Positions 33,801-42,300 of a stretch of 64,000 bases of DNA are shown here, one piece after another. Where the stretch lies: the NCBI RefSeq assembly GCF_021390535.1, contig NZ_JAJUXG010000014.1:240898-304897 (forward strand). The letters are read 5' to 3'. The position numbers and the translations under genes were made by a program. The stretch is from Dyadobacter sp. CY312. Its GTDB lineage: Bacteria; Bacteroidota; Bacteroidia; Cytophagales; Spirosomataceae. Below the pieces are notes generated by a model. The model saw only the letters and a program-made list of their open reading frames with translations, was not told where the DNA came from and made no database searches. Position 1 is the stretch's first letter; the number at the start of each line of letters is the position of its first letter.

Positions 33801-33974
33801 AGATATCTGTTCTAAATTATTGGTGAACCTAACCCAAGACAGTTTTGCTATCGCCTGTCGGCAGACTGTCCGAAATTTCTCTGTTGAATAGACCTGATAG
33901 CCGAAGGTCGGGCAGCCCCACCGATAGCCGATTGCCAATAGCTGATTGCACTAGACAAGAATCAGAAAGCTTCG

Positions 33975-34970
33975 TCAAACTATGGAATGTGCAGGAATGT
34001 CTTTAACAATCAATTGCGGAATAACCTTCTGCCCAAAATCCTCAATAAATTTCACCTGATTCAAATTCACATTATGAAGATAAAGCTGGGAAACCCCGGC
34101 TTCAATATCCCGGGACAGCCACTCCACATGTTGATCGGCACTATCGGAAATTCTGACACCAGACTTCATATCCTCCGGTCTTACCATCGCTCCCGCAGCG
34201 TCAAAGCCGATCGGGGAACGGATATCAGATAATAGTGATGATGAAAATACATTGTTTTTCCACTGCTGGTGAGCACCTTCCACAGCTTTTCCCATGGTCA
34301 TGTCGTACGACAACTGCACTTTCAAGTACACAGGTTTGCCTTCTCCTCCACCCTCTCTGAATGCATCCACCATTTGTTTCAGTTCCTCCTGCGGGCGCGA
34401 AGTAGTGATCATGGCATCTGCCCAGCTTCCCACCCATTTGGCCGTTTGCGTGGTAAGTGCTGCACCAACGATTGAAGGAATATAATTAGGTAACGTATAT
34501 AGTTTTACGTCGTAAACATCCACCAGCCCATTGTGCGTAACAGCCTCACCAGCCCAAAGTGCACGCATGATATCGACACATTCTTTGAGCCGCTGGTTTC
34601 GCTCCGTTTTGGATGGCCATTTTTCCGCCGTAATGTGTTCATTAAGAAATTGTCCGCTTCCCACCGCGATCCAGAAGCGTTGCGGGAACATTTCACAAAG
34701 GGTAGCAACTGCCTGAGCGATAATAGCAGGATGATAACGCTGGCCGGGCGCATTTACAATTCCGTAATGCATGTTTGTGGCCTGCATGGCCGCACCAAGC
34801 CAGCTCCATGCAAAGCCGCTTTCCCCCTGGGTTTCTCCCCAGGGAAAAAAGTGGTCAGAACTAAGCGCATTTGTAAAACCCGCCTGCTGTGCTAATTTCA
34901 CATAGTTGGTAAGTTCACTTGGCTTGAACTGCTCATGAGAAGCATGGTAACCGATTTCAACTTTTGTCAT
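33975..34970 (-). CDS. LLM-class flavin-dependent oxidoreductase
   Basis: A luciferase-like monooxygenase-fold enzyme of 331 residues, close to the non-F420 (FMN) group named TIGR03885. Seen: VEIGYHASHEQFKPSELTNY, the strand SSDHFFPWGE, WSWLGAAMQATN, ERFWIAVGSGQFLNE-type segment, and the C-terminal helix QKVIPQL. It probably uses reduced FMN; substrate unknown. It lies 5 nt after the CinA-like gene and is transcribed with it from the motif at 35554. Confidence 0.87.
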   Translation of the reverse strand: MTKVEIGYHASHEQFKPSELTNYVKLAQQAGFTNALSSDHFFPWGETQGESGFAWSWLGAAMQATNMHYGIVNAPGQRYHPAIIAQAVATLCEMFPQRFWIAVGSGQFLNEHITAEKWPSKTERNQRLKECVDIMRALWAGEAVTHNGLVDVYDVKLYTLPNYIPSIVGAALTTQTAKWVGSWADAMITTSRPQEELKQMVDAFREGGGEGKPVYLKVQLSYDMTMGKAVEGAHQQWKNNVFSSSLLSDIRSPIGFDAAGAMVRPEDMKSGVRISDSADQHVEWLSRDIEAGVSQLYLHNVNLNQVKFIEDFGQKVIPQLIVKDIPAHSIV

Positions 34971-34975
34971 ATCGT

Positions 34976-35506
34976 TTAAGAATTCAGTTCATTGATAATG
35001 GTTTTGGCAACAAGGTCCGCGGTGAGCAGCACAATTTCCTCAGGCGCACCTTCAAATACTTCCCTGACTGCAACCGAACGATCCTTAATCACTATGTGAA
35101 TAAAGATTGTCCCCACAGGTTTTTCAGGAGTTTCGCTACCACCCGGTGTGGTAAGGCCAGTTATGGCAGCTTGTACGTCGGACTTGATCAGGTTTTTCAA
35201 TCGTATGGCGAGCTCTTCTGTTACTTCCTCAGACTCAGCGGTGTATTTTTCAATAAAATCCGCGTCAATACCAAGAACGTCTGTTTTTACCTCGGCATCA
35301 TAGCAGACAAGCCCTCCTTTCAGTACGCTTCCCGAGTTTTCGGTTAGTGAAAATTCCGCAGCAAGCCGTCCCGCGGTAGCGCTCTCCGCAAAGGCAATAG
35401 TCAACCCCTTTTCTTTCAATGTTTGGCTACATTCGGTGATGAGTTTTGATGGCATATTTGTGAACATATAGTGATGTAAATTATCCGCATGAAATTGCCC
35501 CGTCAT
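34976..35506 (-). CDS. CinA C-terminal domain protein (NMN amidohydrolase-like)
   Basis: A 160-177-residue stand-alone CinA C-terminal (PncC-like) domain, which in other bacteria deamidates nicotinamide mononucleotide in NAD salvage. Seen: GLTIAFAESATAGRLAAEFS, GGLVCYDAEVKTDVLGI, AITGLTTPGGSETPEKPVG and the strand GTIFIHIVIK. The Ser in AESATAG is at the catalytic position. The start is uncertain: ATG 35506 places the TGGCA motif 48 nt upstream, as elsewhere; ATG 35455 (MPSKLITECSQ) is the usual family start. First gene of the operon with the LLM enzyme. Confidence 0.85.
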   Translation of the reverse strand: MTGQFHADNLHHYMFTNMPSKLITECSQTLKEKGLTIAFAESATAGRLAAEFSLTENSGSVLKGGLVCYDAEVKTDVLGIDADFIEKYTAESEEVTEELAIRLKNLIKSDVQAAITGLTTPGGSETPEKPVGTIFIHIVIKDRSVAVREVFEGAPEEIVLLTADLVAKTIINELNS

Positions 35507-35527
35507 AGATCCAGTTAGCAGATTTCG

Positions 35528-35554
35528 ATGCGCGATCGTATAAAAAATATGCCA
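35528..35554 (-). promoter_or_regulatory. Sigma-54-like motif before the CinA/LLM operon
   Basis: Minus-strand TGGCATATTTTTTATACG, first T at 35554, 48 nt before ATG 35506. Divergent pair with 35662. Confidence 0.6.
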
Positions 35555-35661
35555 AAACCTGCTGACTATCGGGTCAATCTGAAATCTTTATTTGAGGCTT
35601 CTATCTTAATTTACTTTTAAGTTCTTAACCGCAAGTTTTGATTTGCATTACCACCACTGAT

Positions 35662-35688
35662 TGGCATAGAATTTTATTAATGCAGCCG
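35662..35688 (+). promoter_or_regulatory. Sigma-54-like motif before the SDR pseudogene
   Basis: TGGCATAGAATTTTATTA begins at 35662, 49 nt before ATG 35711. Promoter intact, gene broken. Confidence 0.6.
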
Positions 35689-35710
35689 ATTCACTTAAAC
35701 CGGATATCTA

Positions 35711-36501
35711 ATGAATAACTACGCGTTAATTACAGCAGGAGCCAGTGGCATTGGTTACGAACTTACCAAATTGTTTGCCGGAGATGGGTACAATCTTAGA
35801 CTGGTTGCACGTAATCAGTCCGAGCTTGATCAGGTTCAACAGGTACTCTCTGCAAATGGTATTGACGTGATCACACTGGCCAAAGACTTATTTATTAAGG
35901 AGCAGGTGTTTGAAGTATAATACGAAATACAAAGCTGAGGGCTCACAGTTGAAGTATTGGTGAACAATACCGGACAGGGTGTGAATGAACTTTTTGACGA
36001 AGTAGATATAGAGCGTGAGTTGAACATCATCAATTTGAATATTTCCGCGCTGGTCATTCTGACCAAATGTTTTTTTTGCAAAATATGGTTTCACAAAACT
36101 CAGGCAAAATTCTGAATCTGGCATCCATTGCCAGCAAAGCTCCCGGACCTTGGCAAGCCGTTTATCATGGTACAAAAGCATTTGTACTTTCGTTTACAGA
36201 AGGTATCAGAGAGGAGTTAATAGATTCCGCTATCACAGTTACGGCGTTGCTTCCAGGAGTCACGGATACGGATTTCTTTAACAAAGCAGATATGTTAGAC
36301 AGCAAAGCGATTCAGGATAAGGACGCAATGGCTGACCCGGCAGATGTGGCCAAGGATGGATACGAAGCGCTTATGGCTGGGAAAGATAAGGTAGTATCCG
36401 GACTTAAAAATAAGCTACAAACGGCGATCGGAAATATAACGCCTGATACCTTGCAGGCACGCCACATGGCTGAGCAGCAGAAGCCTGTTTCTGAGGACTA
36501 G
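35711..36501 (+). pseudogene. Short-chain dehydrogenase (SDR), several lesions
   Basis: A classic SDR of about 260 codons. ATG 35711 starts YALITAGASGIGYELTKLFA (TGxxxGIG-like site with Ala for the first Gly). In the same frame stand TAA 35918 and TGA 35936, then VEVLVNNTGQGVNELFDEV; at an eight-T run (36070-36077) the frame moves to one reading NSGKILNLASIASKAPGPWQ, the active site YHGTKAF (Tyr-x-x-x-Lys) and GVTDTDFF, ending at TAG 36499. With a T-run in the right phase, KCFF-LQNM is continuous. So two stops and one homopolymer frameshift. It has an intact promoter motif and a long hairpin after it. Confidence 0.87.
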
Positions 36502-36509
36502 TGAGATAA

Positions 36510-36553
36510 AGGCTGTGCCCAAAGCAGGTTTTAAATCTGAATTGGCACAGCCT
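36510..36553 (+). terminator. Hairpin after the SDR pseudogene
   Basis: AGGCTGTGCC (36510-36519) pairs perfectly with GGCACAGCCT (36544-36553); loop 24 nt. Little U-tract follows, so weak evidence for rho-independent action. Confidence 0.6.
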
Positions 36554-36756
36554 GTATTATTCTATGTACTACTGTAATAAACTATTCCACACGATAAAAA
36601 ATCAAGAAGAACCGGCATTTAATTGCTAGTGTGGCGTAAACGAAATATTATACTGAAATTGTGTGCAAAGTGCAGGTATGGTCTTATATTCTGTTGTGCC
36701 TACTCCTATTTTTGGTTTCCCTGGTTTTCACATTTATAAAAAATATTCAAACTACT

Positions 36757-37200
36757 ATGGACATTTTTACCCAGCCGTTTAGTTTGCAGACCCTGACAAT
36801 CCTGCTGGTAGACGATGACGCGGACGACATTTTGGTATTTAAAGAATCAATTTCAGATTTTCAAATCACAATAAACTTAAAACTCGCTTACAATGGACTG
36901 GATGCGATTTCAACGCTCACACAATTCCAGGATTTCGATATTATTTTTCTGGATATCAATATGCACCTTATGAACGGTTTTGAATGTCTTGCAGAAATAC
37001 GGAAGCAAAGCTGGACATTTCCGGTAATTATGCTATCCAGTTCAAATACCAACCACTACATATCTCAGTCCAGAACACTGGGTGCAAATGGTTTTATAAC
37101 AAAGCCTATTTCGCTGATCCAGTATCAGCAAACTGTAAAAAATGTGCTTTCTACGGACTGGACAAAAAAAGAAACCGAATTCTATTTAGATGTCAGATGA
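36757..37200 (+). CDS. Single-domain (REC-only) response regulator
   Basis: A 147-residue receiver. Seen: ILLVDDDADDILVF, phospho-acceptor Asp in IIFLDINMHLMNGFE (a His in the usual Pro place), Ser in VIMLSSSNT, Lys-Pro in FITKPIS. Start taken at ATG 36757 (MDIFTQPFSLQTL); an open stretch to 36661 would add a hydrophobic helix (LLCLLLFLVSLVFTFI), which is unusual for this family, so I reject it without being certain. It stands alone; no kinase adjacent. No clear motif of the shared type, only a TGGCG near 36630. Confidence 0.83.
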   Translation: MDIFTQPFSLQTLTILLVDDDADDILVFKESISDFQITINLKLAYNGLDAISTLTQFQDFDIIFLDINMHLMNGFECLAEIRKQSWTFPVIMLSSSNTNHYISQSRTLGANGFITKPISLIQYQQTVKNVLSTDWTKKETEFYLDVR

Positions 37201-37425
37201 CCGTAAAATGTTGTTCACACCAGTCTTTGAAATCAATTGACATCACATTTTTCAGCAAAGACATAGTTGGAGGATCATTATTTCTTGGAATGAGCGGGAT
37301 GGGTTTGCCTTGTAAAAATCAAAAGTCCTACCCTGCCGAACTTGAAGGCAAAAGCCGGATTGTGGTCTGCGGTACTATTTTCAATACCATAAAAATGCTT
37401 TTGTAGCTAACATGTTAAATGGAGG

Positions 37426-37539
37426 TTATTCATTTTTCTGCTTGGTATCGCGTTTATCCTTTTTGTCGGCGCGCTTTTCTTTCAGGTTTTTGGCAGGAGC
37501 TTTCTTGTCGCCTTTCTGCACGGTTTTTTCCTTTGTCAT
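37426..37539 (-). CDS. 37-aa lysine-rich small protein
   Basis: A short frame from ATG 37539 to TAA 37426, encoding MTKEKTVQKGDKKAPAKNLK and EKRADKKDKRDTKQKNE: 37 residues, more than a third Lys or Arg, no hydrophobic residue of note, certainly disordered. It lies 29 nt after the transaldolase stop on the same strand, so it is probably co-transcribed. Similar tiny Lys-rich proteins are seen in Cytophagales; a nucleic-acid or ribosome contact is a guess. Confidence 0.55.
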   Translation of the reverse strand: MTKEKTVQKGDKKAPAKNLKEKRADKKDKRDTKQKNE

Positions 37540-37568
37540 GATTTTTTTTATTTTGTTAAAATTAAATT

Positions 37569-38666
37569 TTACCTCTGCTTCTCAATCGCATCAAGTAGTT
37601 TTTGAAACGGCGCATTGAACTTTTCAATGCCCTCGTCTTCCAGCTGTTTTGTTACTGCAACCAAATCGATGCCGGCTGCCTTTATCCTTTTCAAAACGTC
37701 GCTTGCTGCTTCCACATGATCTTCCAGTCTGCTTGCCGGATTGCCATGATCACGATATGCTTCCAGCGTGTCCATCGGAATCGTATTCACAGTATTTAAC
37801 CCGATCAGCGCCTCTACATATTTGGTATCCTTAAATGCAGGGTTTTTGTTTCCGGTGCTTGCCCATAACAAACGCTGCGGTACAGCTCCTTTTTCGGCCA
37901 GTTTTTTCCAGCGATCCGTACTGAACATGCGTTTGTATATCTGGTAGGCAAGTTTTGCGGATGCGATAGCGACCTCGCCTTTCAAATCTCCCAATCCCTT
38001 ATCATCCAGAAACGGATCGACCAAAATGTCGATTCTGCTTAAAAAGAAACTTGCTACAGAAGCCACATGATCTACGGGCAATCCCGTTGCTGCTCTTTTT
38101 TCCAGACCAGCGATGTATGCCTCCGCAACGGCTTCGTAACGATCCAGACTGAAAAGCAAAGTGACGTTGATGTTGATTCCCTCGCTAATGGCTTCTTCAA
38201 TTGCAATAAGTCCGGATTCGGTACCCGGAATTTTGATCATCACGTTATCCTTGCCAACTTCTTCCCAAAGCTGGCGTGCCTGTTTTATAGTCGCTTGTGT
38301 GTCCTTCGCTAAAAATGGCGATACTTCCAGGCTCACGTAACCATCTGCACCAACCACACCTTCCTCGTCATACACCGGCACCAGCAGATCGCAGGCCAAT
38401 TGGATATCGGCCACGGCAAGACCAAAAAATATTTCCTCGTTCGATTTCCCACTCATCGCCAGCTCAGCAATATCGGCGTCATAATCGGAACTGCTGCTGA
38501 TTGCTTTTTCAAAAATAGCCGGATTGGATGTAACTCCTCTCACACCATCTTCTTCCACCAATTTTTTCAAGTCGCCAGAGAAAATGATTTTGCGGTCAAT
38601 AAAATCCAGCCATATACTCTGGCCAAAGTCATGTATCTGTTTTACTTTACTTATATTCATCATCAT
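37569..38666 (-). CDS. tal: Transaldolase
   Basis: A transaldolase of the Tal/mycobacterial-type group, 365 residues, which moves a dihydroxyacetone unit between sugar phosphates in the pentose phosphate pathway. Seen: SIWLDFIDRKIIFSGDLKKL, GVTSNPAIFEKAI, the Schiff-base Lys in VMIKIPGTESGLIAIE, INVTLLFSLDRYEAVAEAY, and LLWASTGNKNPAF. Three ATG codons stand in a row (38666, 38663, 38660). A 37-residue basic protein follows. NADPH supply in stress would fit, but no shared promoter motif is obvious before it. Confidence 0.92.
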   Translation of the reverse strand: MMMNISKVKQIHDFGQSIWLDFIDRKIIFSGDLKKLVEEDGVRGVTSNPAIFEKAISSSSDYDADIAELAMSGKSNEEIFFGLAVADIQLACDLLVPVYDEEGVVGADGYVSLEVSPFLAKDTQATIKQARQLWEEVGKDNVMIKIPGTESGLIAIEEAISEGININVTLLFSLDRYEAVAEAYIAGLEKRAATGLPVDHVASVASFFLSRIDILVDPFLDDKGLGDLKGEVAIASAKLAYQIYKRMFSTDRWKKLAEKGAVPQRLLWASTGNKNPAFKDTKYVEALIGLNTVNTIPMDTLEAYRDHGNPASRLEDHVEAASDVLKRIKAAGIDLVAVTKQLEDEGIEKFNAPFQKLLDAIEKQR

Positions 38667-38740
38667 CGCTTTTTACAATTTGATAATTTGGTAATACACC
38701 CATTCCTGAAATATTGAATGACCAAAATATGATCCAGTAT

Positions 38741-39088
38741 TCATTCCTTGTCATCATTGGAAGCACCCAGTTTCAACGCTGAAGACAATGCGGAAAGCAA
38801 GGATGGCATTTCCCCTTCGGCGCCGACGTCAGGTGCAATCAATAATACCTTGGCGGCGATTACGGCCATTTTACCGACAATACTTGTTGAGTCCGTAGGA
38901 CTTGCGAGAAGCAGCGCTTTTAATTCACGAAGCTCCTGCGCGATTGGTTGCAGGTTATCACTTTCCGATAGTGGCACGAGCCACTGATCGATTAAAGCTA
39001 CACCAAGCTGTGGCGTAATGGTGTTTTCGTCGGTTAATGTATTCGTAGTGTTTTCCAGTAATTCTGTTGTATTTGCAAGACTTTTCAT
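38741..39088 (-). CDS. Hypothetical protein, 115 aa (DUF1641-like?)
   Basis: A small acidic protein, cytosolic, helical. Seen: repeated Thr/Asn in the start (NTTELLENTTNTLTDENTIT), IAQELRELKALLLASP, VGKMAVIAAKVLLIAPDVG and an acidic end GASNDDKE. I cannot name it with confidence; the general pattern of helices recalls DUF1641 proteins, but this is weak. It stands upstream of the transaldolase on the same strand (gap about 75 nt) and downstream of a degenerate TGGAA motif. Confidence 0.55.
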   Translation of the reverse strand: MKSLANTTELLENTTNTLTDENTITPQLGVALIDQWLVPLSESDNLQPIAQELRELKALLLASPTDSTSIVGKMAVIAAKVLLIAPDVGAEGEMPSLLSALSSALKLGASNDDKE

Positions 39089-39116
39089 ATTCGAAATTTC
39101 GTTTTTAGCTGTTCAA

Positions 39117-39144
39117 GCCGCCTAGTTATTCAAGAATCGTTCCA
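39117..39144 (-). promoter_or_regulatory. Degenerate sigma-54-like motif
   Basis: Minus-strand TGGAACGATTCTTGAATA, first T at 39144, 56 nt before ATG 39088. C4 of the core is A; spacing and TT agree with the others. Confidence 0.35.
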
Positions 39145-39318
39145 ACAATCATCGTCGCGTATTGGCTACTTAAGTATACAGGAATGAAGACCTGACATCA
39201 ACCAAGCCACATGCTCATGCATTGGAGGGGAATCAGTTACCGATAATGAGGAGATCAATAATGCGAGGGCATAAACCATCGCTGAATTAATTGGTTAATA
39301 CCCCCTTTGGAATATTTA

Positions 39319-42300
39319 TCAAATTCGATTGTACAACCGTGTCCAAAGCTTCAGCTGTTTTTCCGCTTCACTGGTTAGTTGTCCCGGTAGCAAACACCAT
39401 GTCCAGTTGTCTTTACCTGATCCGGGGCTGTTCATTTTGCAGAATTCATCCAGACCGAGTACATCCTGTATCGGAACGACAGCCATTTTTGCAACTGAAG
39501 AATATGCCAGCCTGATCATTACCCCGTTCACATTGTCTTCATTCACATTGCAGCCGACGTACGCTTCTAGTCTTTCCCGGGCTTCTTTGTCGGCCTCAGT
39601 TTGGAACCAGCCCTTGATCGTGTTGTTATCATGCGTGCCTGTGTAAGCCACGAAGTTGGTCGTGTAATTATGTGGAGCAAACTCGGATTCAGCCATACAT
39701 TCATCGAATGCAAATTGCAATACTTTCATTCCGGGAAGGTTGAATTCGTCCCTCAGTTCAAGTACAACAGGACTTATTTCCCCCAAATCTTCCGCTACAA
39801 AAGGAAGCCCGCCCAAAGCTGCATCTAAGGTTTTAAGAAATTCTGAACCGGGTCCCAACTTCCATTCACCTTTTACGGCCGTTTTTTCATCGCCGGACAC
39901 AACCCAATAATCTGCAAAAGCACGGAAGTGGTCCATGCGGGTAAGATCATACAGTTCGATGTTTTTCTGCAACCTATTAATCCACCATGCATATCCGTGC
40001 TCCTTATGCGCTTCCCAATTGAAAACCGGCATGTCCCAAAGCTGTCCGTCTTCCGAAAATGCATCTGGCGGAACACCTGCAACTCCTGAGATTTTTCCAT
40101 TTTCATCCAGTAAAAACAGATCCCTATGCGACCAAACATCCGAAGAATTGTAGCTCACATAAAACGGCATATCGCCAATAAATCTGATATCCCGTTTGTT
40201 GCAATAGGTACGAAGCGACTTCCATTGTTTGTCAAAAATGAACTGTACCCATGTAAAAAAGCGGATTCTTTCAGACTCAACTTCGACCAGTGTTTTCAAT
40301 GCTTTTGCGTCACGAAGTTTAAGCGGCTCTTCCCATTCCGTCCAGGTTTTCCCATCATGCTTTTCCTTGATAACCATGTACAAAGCGAAGTCAACCAGCC
40401 ATTCCGCATTCTGTTTGCAGAATTCATCAAACTCTTTTTCAGGAAATAACTCCGGGTTATTTTTGAATGTTTCAAATGCCTTTTCAAGCAGCTCACTTTT
40501 GTTTTTTTCTACTTTTTCAAAATCAACTTTGCCATTTTGTGGAAGGTGATATTCTGCCAAATTTACACCTATGAGCAGGCCTTCATGCGCCAACAGTTCC
40601 GGGCTGATCAGCGAGGGATTTCCTGCACGGCTGGATAGCGCACTATATGGCGAATTCCCCTGTGCTACCTCGGTAGGGTTTAGCGGCAGCAACTGCCAGA
40701 TTCGCTGGTTGCTTCGACTCAAAAAATCAGCAAAAGCAAAAGCTTCCGGCCCCAAATCGCCTATTCCAAAAGGAGACGCAAGAGATGAAATGTGTATCAA
40801 AATACCCGCACTCCGCTCATTTTCGGTTCTTTTCCCTTTTAAAATCACAAACGGAAGATTCTTGAATAATCCTGCAAGCGAAATTTTCCTTTCGAATTCC
40901 TGATTTTCTCCTGTCAGCAGATTTTCCCATTTAGGCGTAAGTCTCACCGGCAATTCTATATTTGTATTTTTCCAATCAATCTTATACAGATCGACTTGCT
41001 TCGTAACTGTTGCTAAATGTAAAGGAACCACGACGATCAAAACCTCCTTTTTATAAATCCGTGCAAACGCAAATACATTGTCTTTTAGGCTGCCTTTTAC
41101 CTGCAAAGGAACATATTCCCCTTCTGAAAAAAGATCAGGATTTTGTTTCCGTAAGTTGAACAATTGCTGTGTAAGCCAAAGTTTGATCTGCGCATCATTT
41201 CGGTCATTCCACAACTTTTCAAGAAGCGCGTCCCGGTCGGTTTTGTCAAACTCGTTGAGCCAGTTTTGCCTTTTCTCATAATCCACTTCCCTCCTGTTAT
41301 CGGGGTCAACAAGGCTCAAATCCCACAATTCGGTTCCCTGGTACACGTCCGGAATGCCAGGACATGTAAATTTCAATATGAGTTGAGACAGCGAATTGAT
41401 GATACCGAAGTCAGAAATTTCTTTTTGAAATAAAATGAAGTCTTTCCAAAAATCACCCTGTTGGTTCAGTAATTCGCCTGCAAATTGTTGTGTTCCCTTT
41501 TCGTATTCTTCATTAGGTTCAGCCCAGGTTGTATTCCTTTTAGCTTCGCGTAATGCCTTTTGCAGATATTGCTCCAATCTCGCAGCGAAATCGTCATCAT
41601 CCTGTCCGGGCATTGGATAAGCACCGATCAGGGTTTGGTAAATCAGGTATTCATCATTTACGTCAGGCGCAGCCAATTTTTCTCTGATTGGAGCATTGAT
41701 TTCCTGCCAGCGTTTTACCCGGGCAATCCATACTTCCGGGATATCGGTAAGCACGTTTAGGTTAGCGCGAACATCTTCTCCACGTTTGGTATCATGGGTC
41801 GATGTGGTATTCAGCGAAAGCGGCCAATTTTTATGGCGCTTGATCATTTTCTTATGAAAATCTTTCGGTGTTATCCCGAAACTTGCAACAGAATCGCCCA
41901 CGTCATTGTGTCCTATAAAACGTTCATACGTGTACATGAGCGTGTCCTCTACGCCCTTCGCCATCAATGGGCCGGTGAATTGCATCGCCCTGTGATAAAA
42001 TTCGAGCGCGTTATTATTGAAGTCTTCGTCAGCCTCCAAAGGTTTTACCAAAAGTGCATTTTCAAGAAGACCAACGGCATCTCCCAGATCAGGATGGGCT
42101 TTTTTGACCTCGTCAAATATCATCTGCACGGAGGCTATTTCCTTCTCTTCAAGTGGCATCTGGTTGCCGTAATAGCGATATACCGGACAGTGAATTAAAA
42201 ACTCACCTATTGCTTTCCTGACCTGCTCCTTACGCACCCGATCCAGATCCTGTTCATCGATCAGATTCAGTTCTACAAGCAGCTGATATAGATTTTCCAG

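Noticed and set aside
33870..33960. Repeated GATAGCCGA-like words near 33.9 kb
   Set aside because: Only a few short imperfect copies; no regular unit or hairpin that I can define.
36661..36756. N-terminal membrane helix on a REC protein
   Set aside because: Frame is open, but REC-only proteins of this family lack it and ATG 36757 gives the expected start. Kept only as a remote possibility.
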